This document shows, in pieces, positions 63,807 to 64,000 of a DNA stretch of 64,000 nt. A program made the position numbers and the translations under genes. Location of the stretch: the NCBI GenBank assembly GCA_963826695.1, contig CAWGXZ010000006.1, positions 1-64,000 of the forward strand, read 5' to 3'. The notes under the pieces were generated by a model, which had not been told where the DNA came from, ran no database searches, and worked only from the letters and a program-made list of their open reading frames with translations. The stretch's first letter is position 1, and every line of letters starts with the position of its first letter. The stretch comes from CAWGXZ01 sp963826695 (lineage in GTDB: Bacteria > Pseudomonadota > Gammaproteobacteria > Burkholderiales > Burkholderiaceae_C).

Positions 63807-64000
63807 GAGGCTCCTTGTAGGCAGAGGCGGATCCGCGACCGCGGCTGCGATCGATGGACGGTACCGCGCATTGCCCGGCGTGCAAAGGTCGTTAACCCGC
63901 GCACCCATTCGACGGGTTGGTTGCGGTGGCACGTGGACTGCTGAATCACGACAGGATGGCGCCTTGCGATGACTTGCTTTTGAAACGATCGGCGCCATCT

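Overview
The window is high-GC DNA with almost wall-to-wall coding. Gene content points to a betaproteobacterium of the order Burkholderiales: Bug-type tricarboxylate-family binding proteins, TRAP transporters, a phasin for polyhydroxyalkanoate granules, a 180-kDa-class NAD glutamate dehydrogenase, and many short operons for organic and acyl-CoA acids. No rRNA, tRNA, CRISPR array, transposase or prophage gene was found. The organism assignment is inference from gene families, not from a marker gene.

Layout. 0.2-11.2 kb: a minus-strand catabolic operon (short-chain dehydrogenase, TRAP binding protein, split transketolase, PntAB transhydrogenase, beta-hydroxyacid dehydrogenase, fused TRAP permease) with a divergent LysR regulator; several members carry frameshifts. 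11.3-14.1 kb: a Tsx-like outer-membrane channel and a YbaL-type cation/proton antiporter. 14.2-21.3 kb: a type I restriction-modification locus with hsdR intact, hsdM broken by three apparent indels and hsdS by many. 21.4-28.4 kb: a tightly packed minus-strand run with a DNA-repair flavour (radical SAM protein, UdgX, exported carbonic anhydrase, Nudix-MBL fusion, DoxX-like protein, exonuclease III), preceded by a CBS-domain protein. 28.5-34.2 kb: methylmalonate-semialdehyde dehydrogenase (frameshifted), manganese catalase, and a glycoside hydrolase/RmlD fusion. 34.3-39.8 kb: the giant glutamate dehydrogenase, cut by an in-frame amber codon, and a phasin with a well-formed promoter between two palindromic operators. 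40-46.5 kb: cupin, AlkB, LapA-like protein, stress SDR, extensin-like protein, and a ybhP-clsB-ybhN operon. 47-52.2 kb: a marR-oprM-emrA-emrB efflux operon with a candidate operator. 52.3-56.1 kb: lipoprotein methyltransferase-like protein, small membrane protein, beta-lactamase-fold hydrolase, orphan lipoprotein. 56.2-63.8 kb: acyl-CoA catabolism (zinc-type dehydrogenase/reductase, enoyl-CoA hydratase, two acyl-CoA dehydrogenases, CoA-transferase) and two Bug binding proteins.

Two kinds of repeat stand out. A 120-bp near-palindromic element is present twice in opposite orientation (31.8 and 59.2 kb), each time abutting a stop codon. A second hairpin-bearing repeat forms two ~175-bp inverted arms at 46.6-47.06 kb.

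Frame disruptions are not spread evenly. They concentrate at 8.9-11.1 kb and 17.8-19.75 kb, with isolated ones at 0.65, 29.8 and 38.75 kb. Protein sequence on either side is well preserved, so assembly or base-calling error must be excluded before these genes are treated as decayed.
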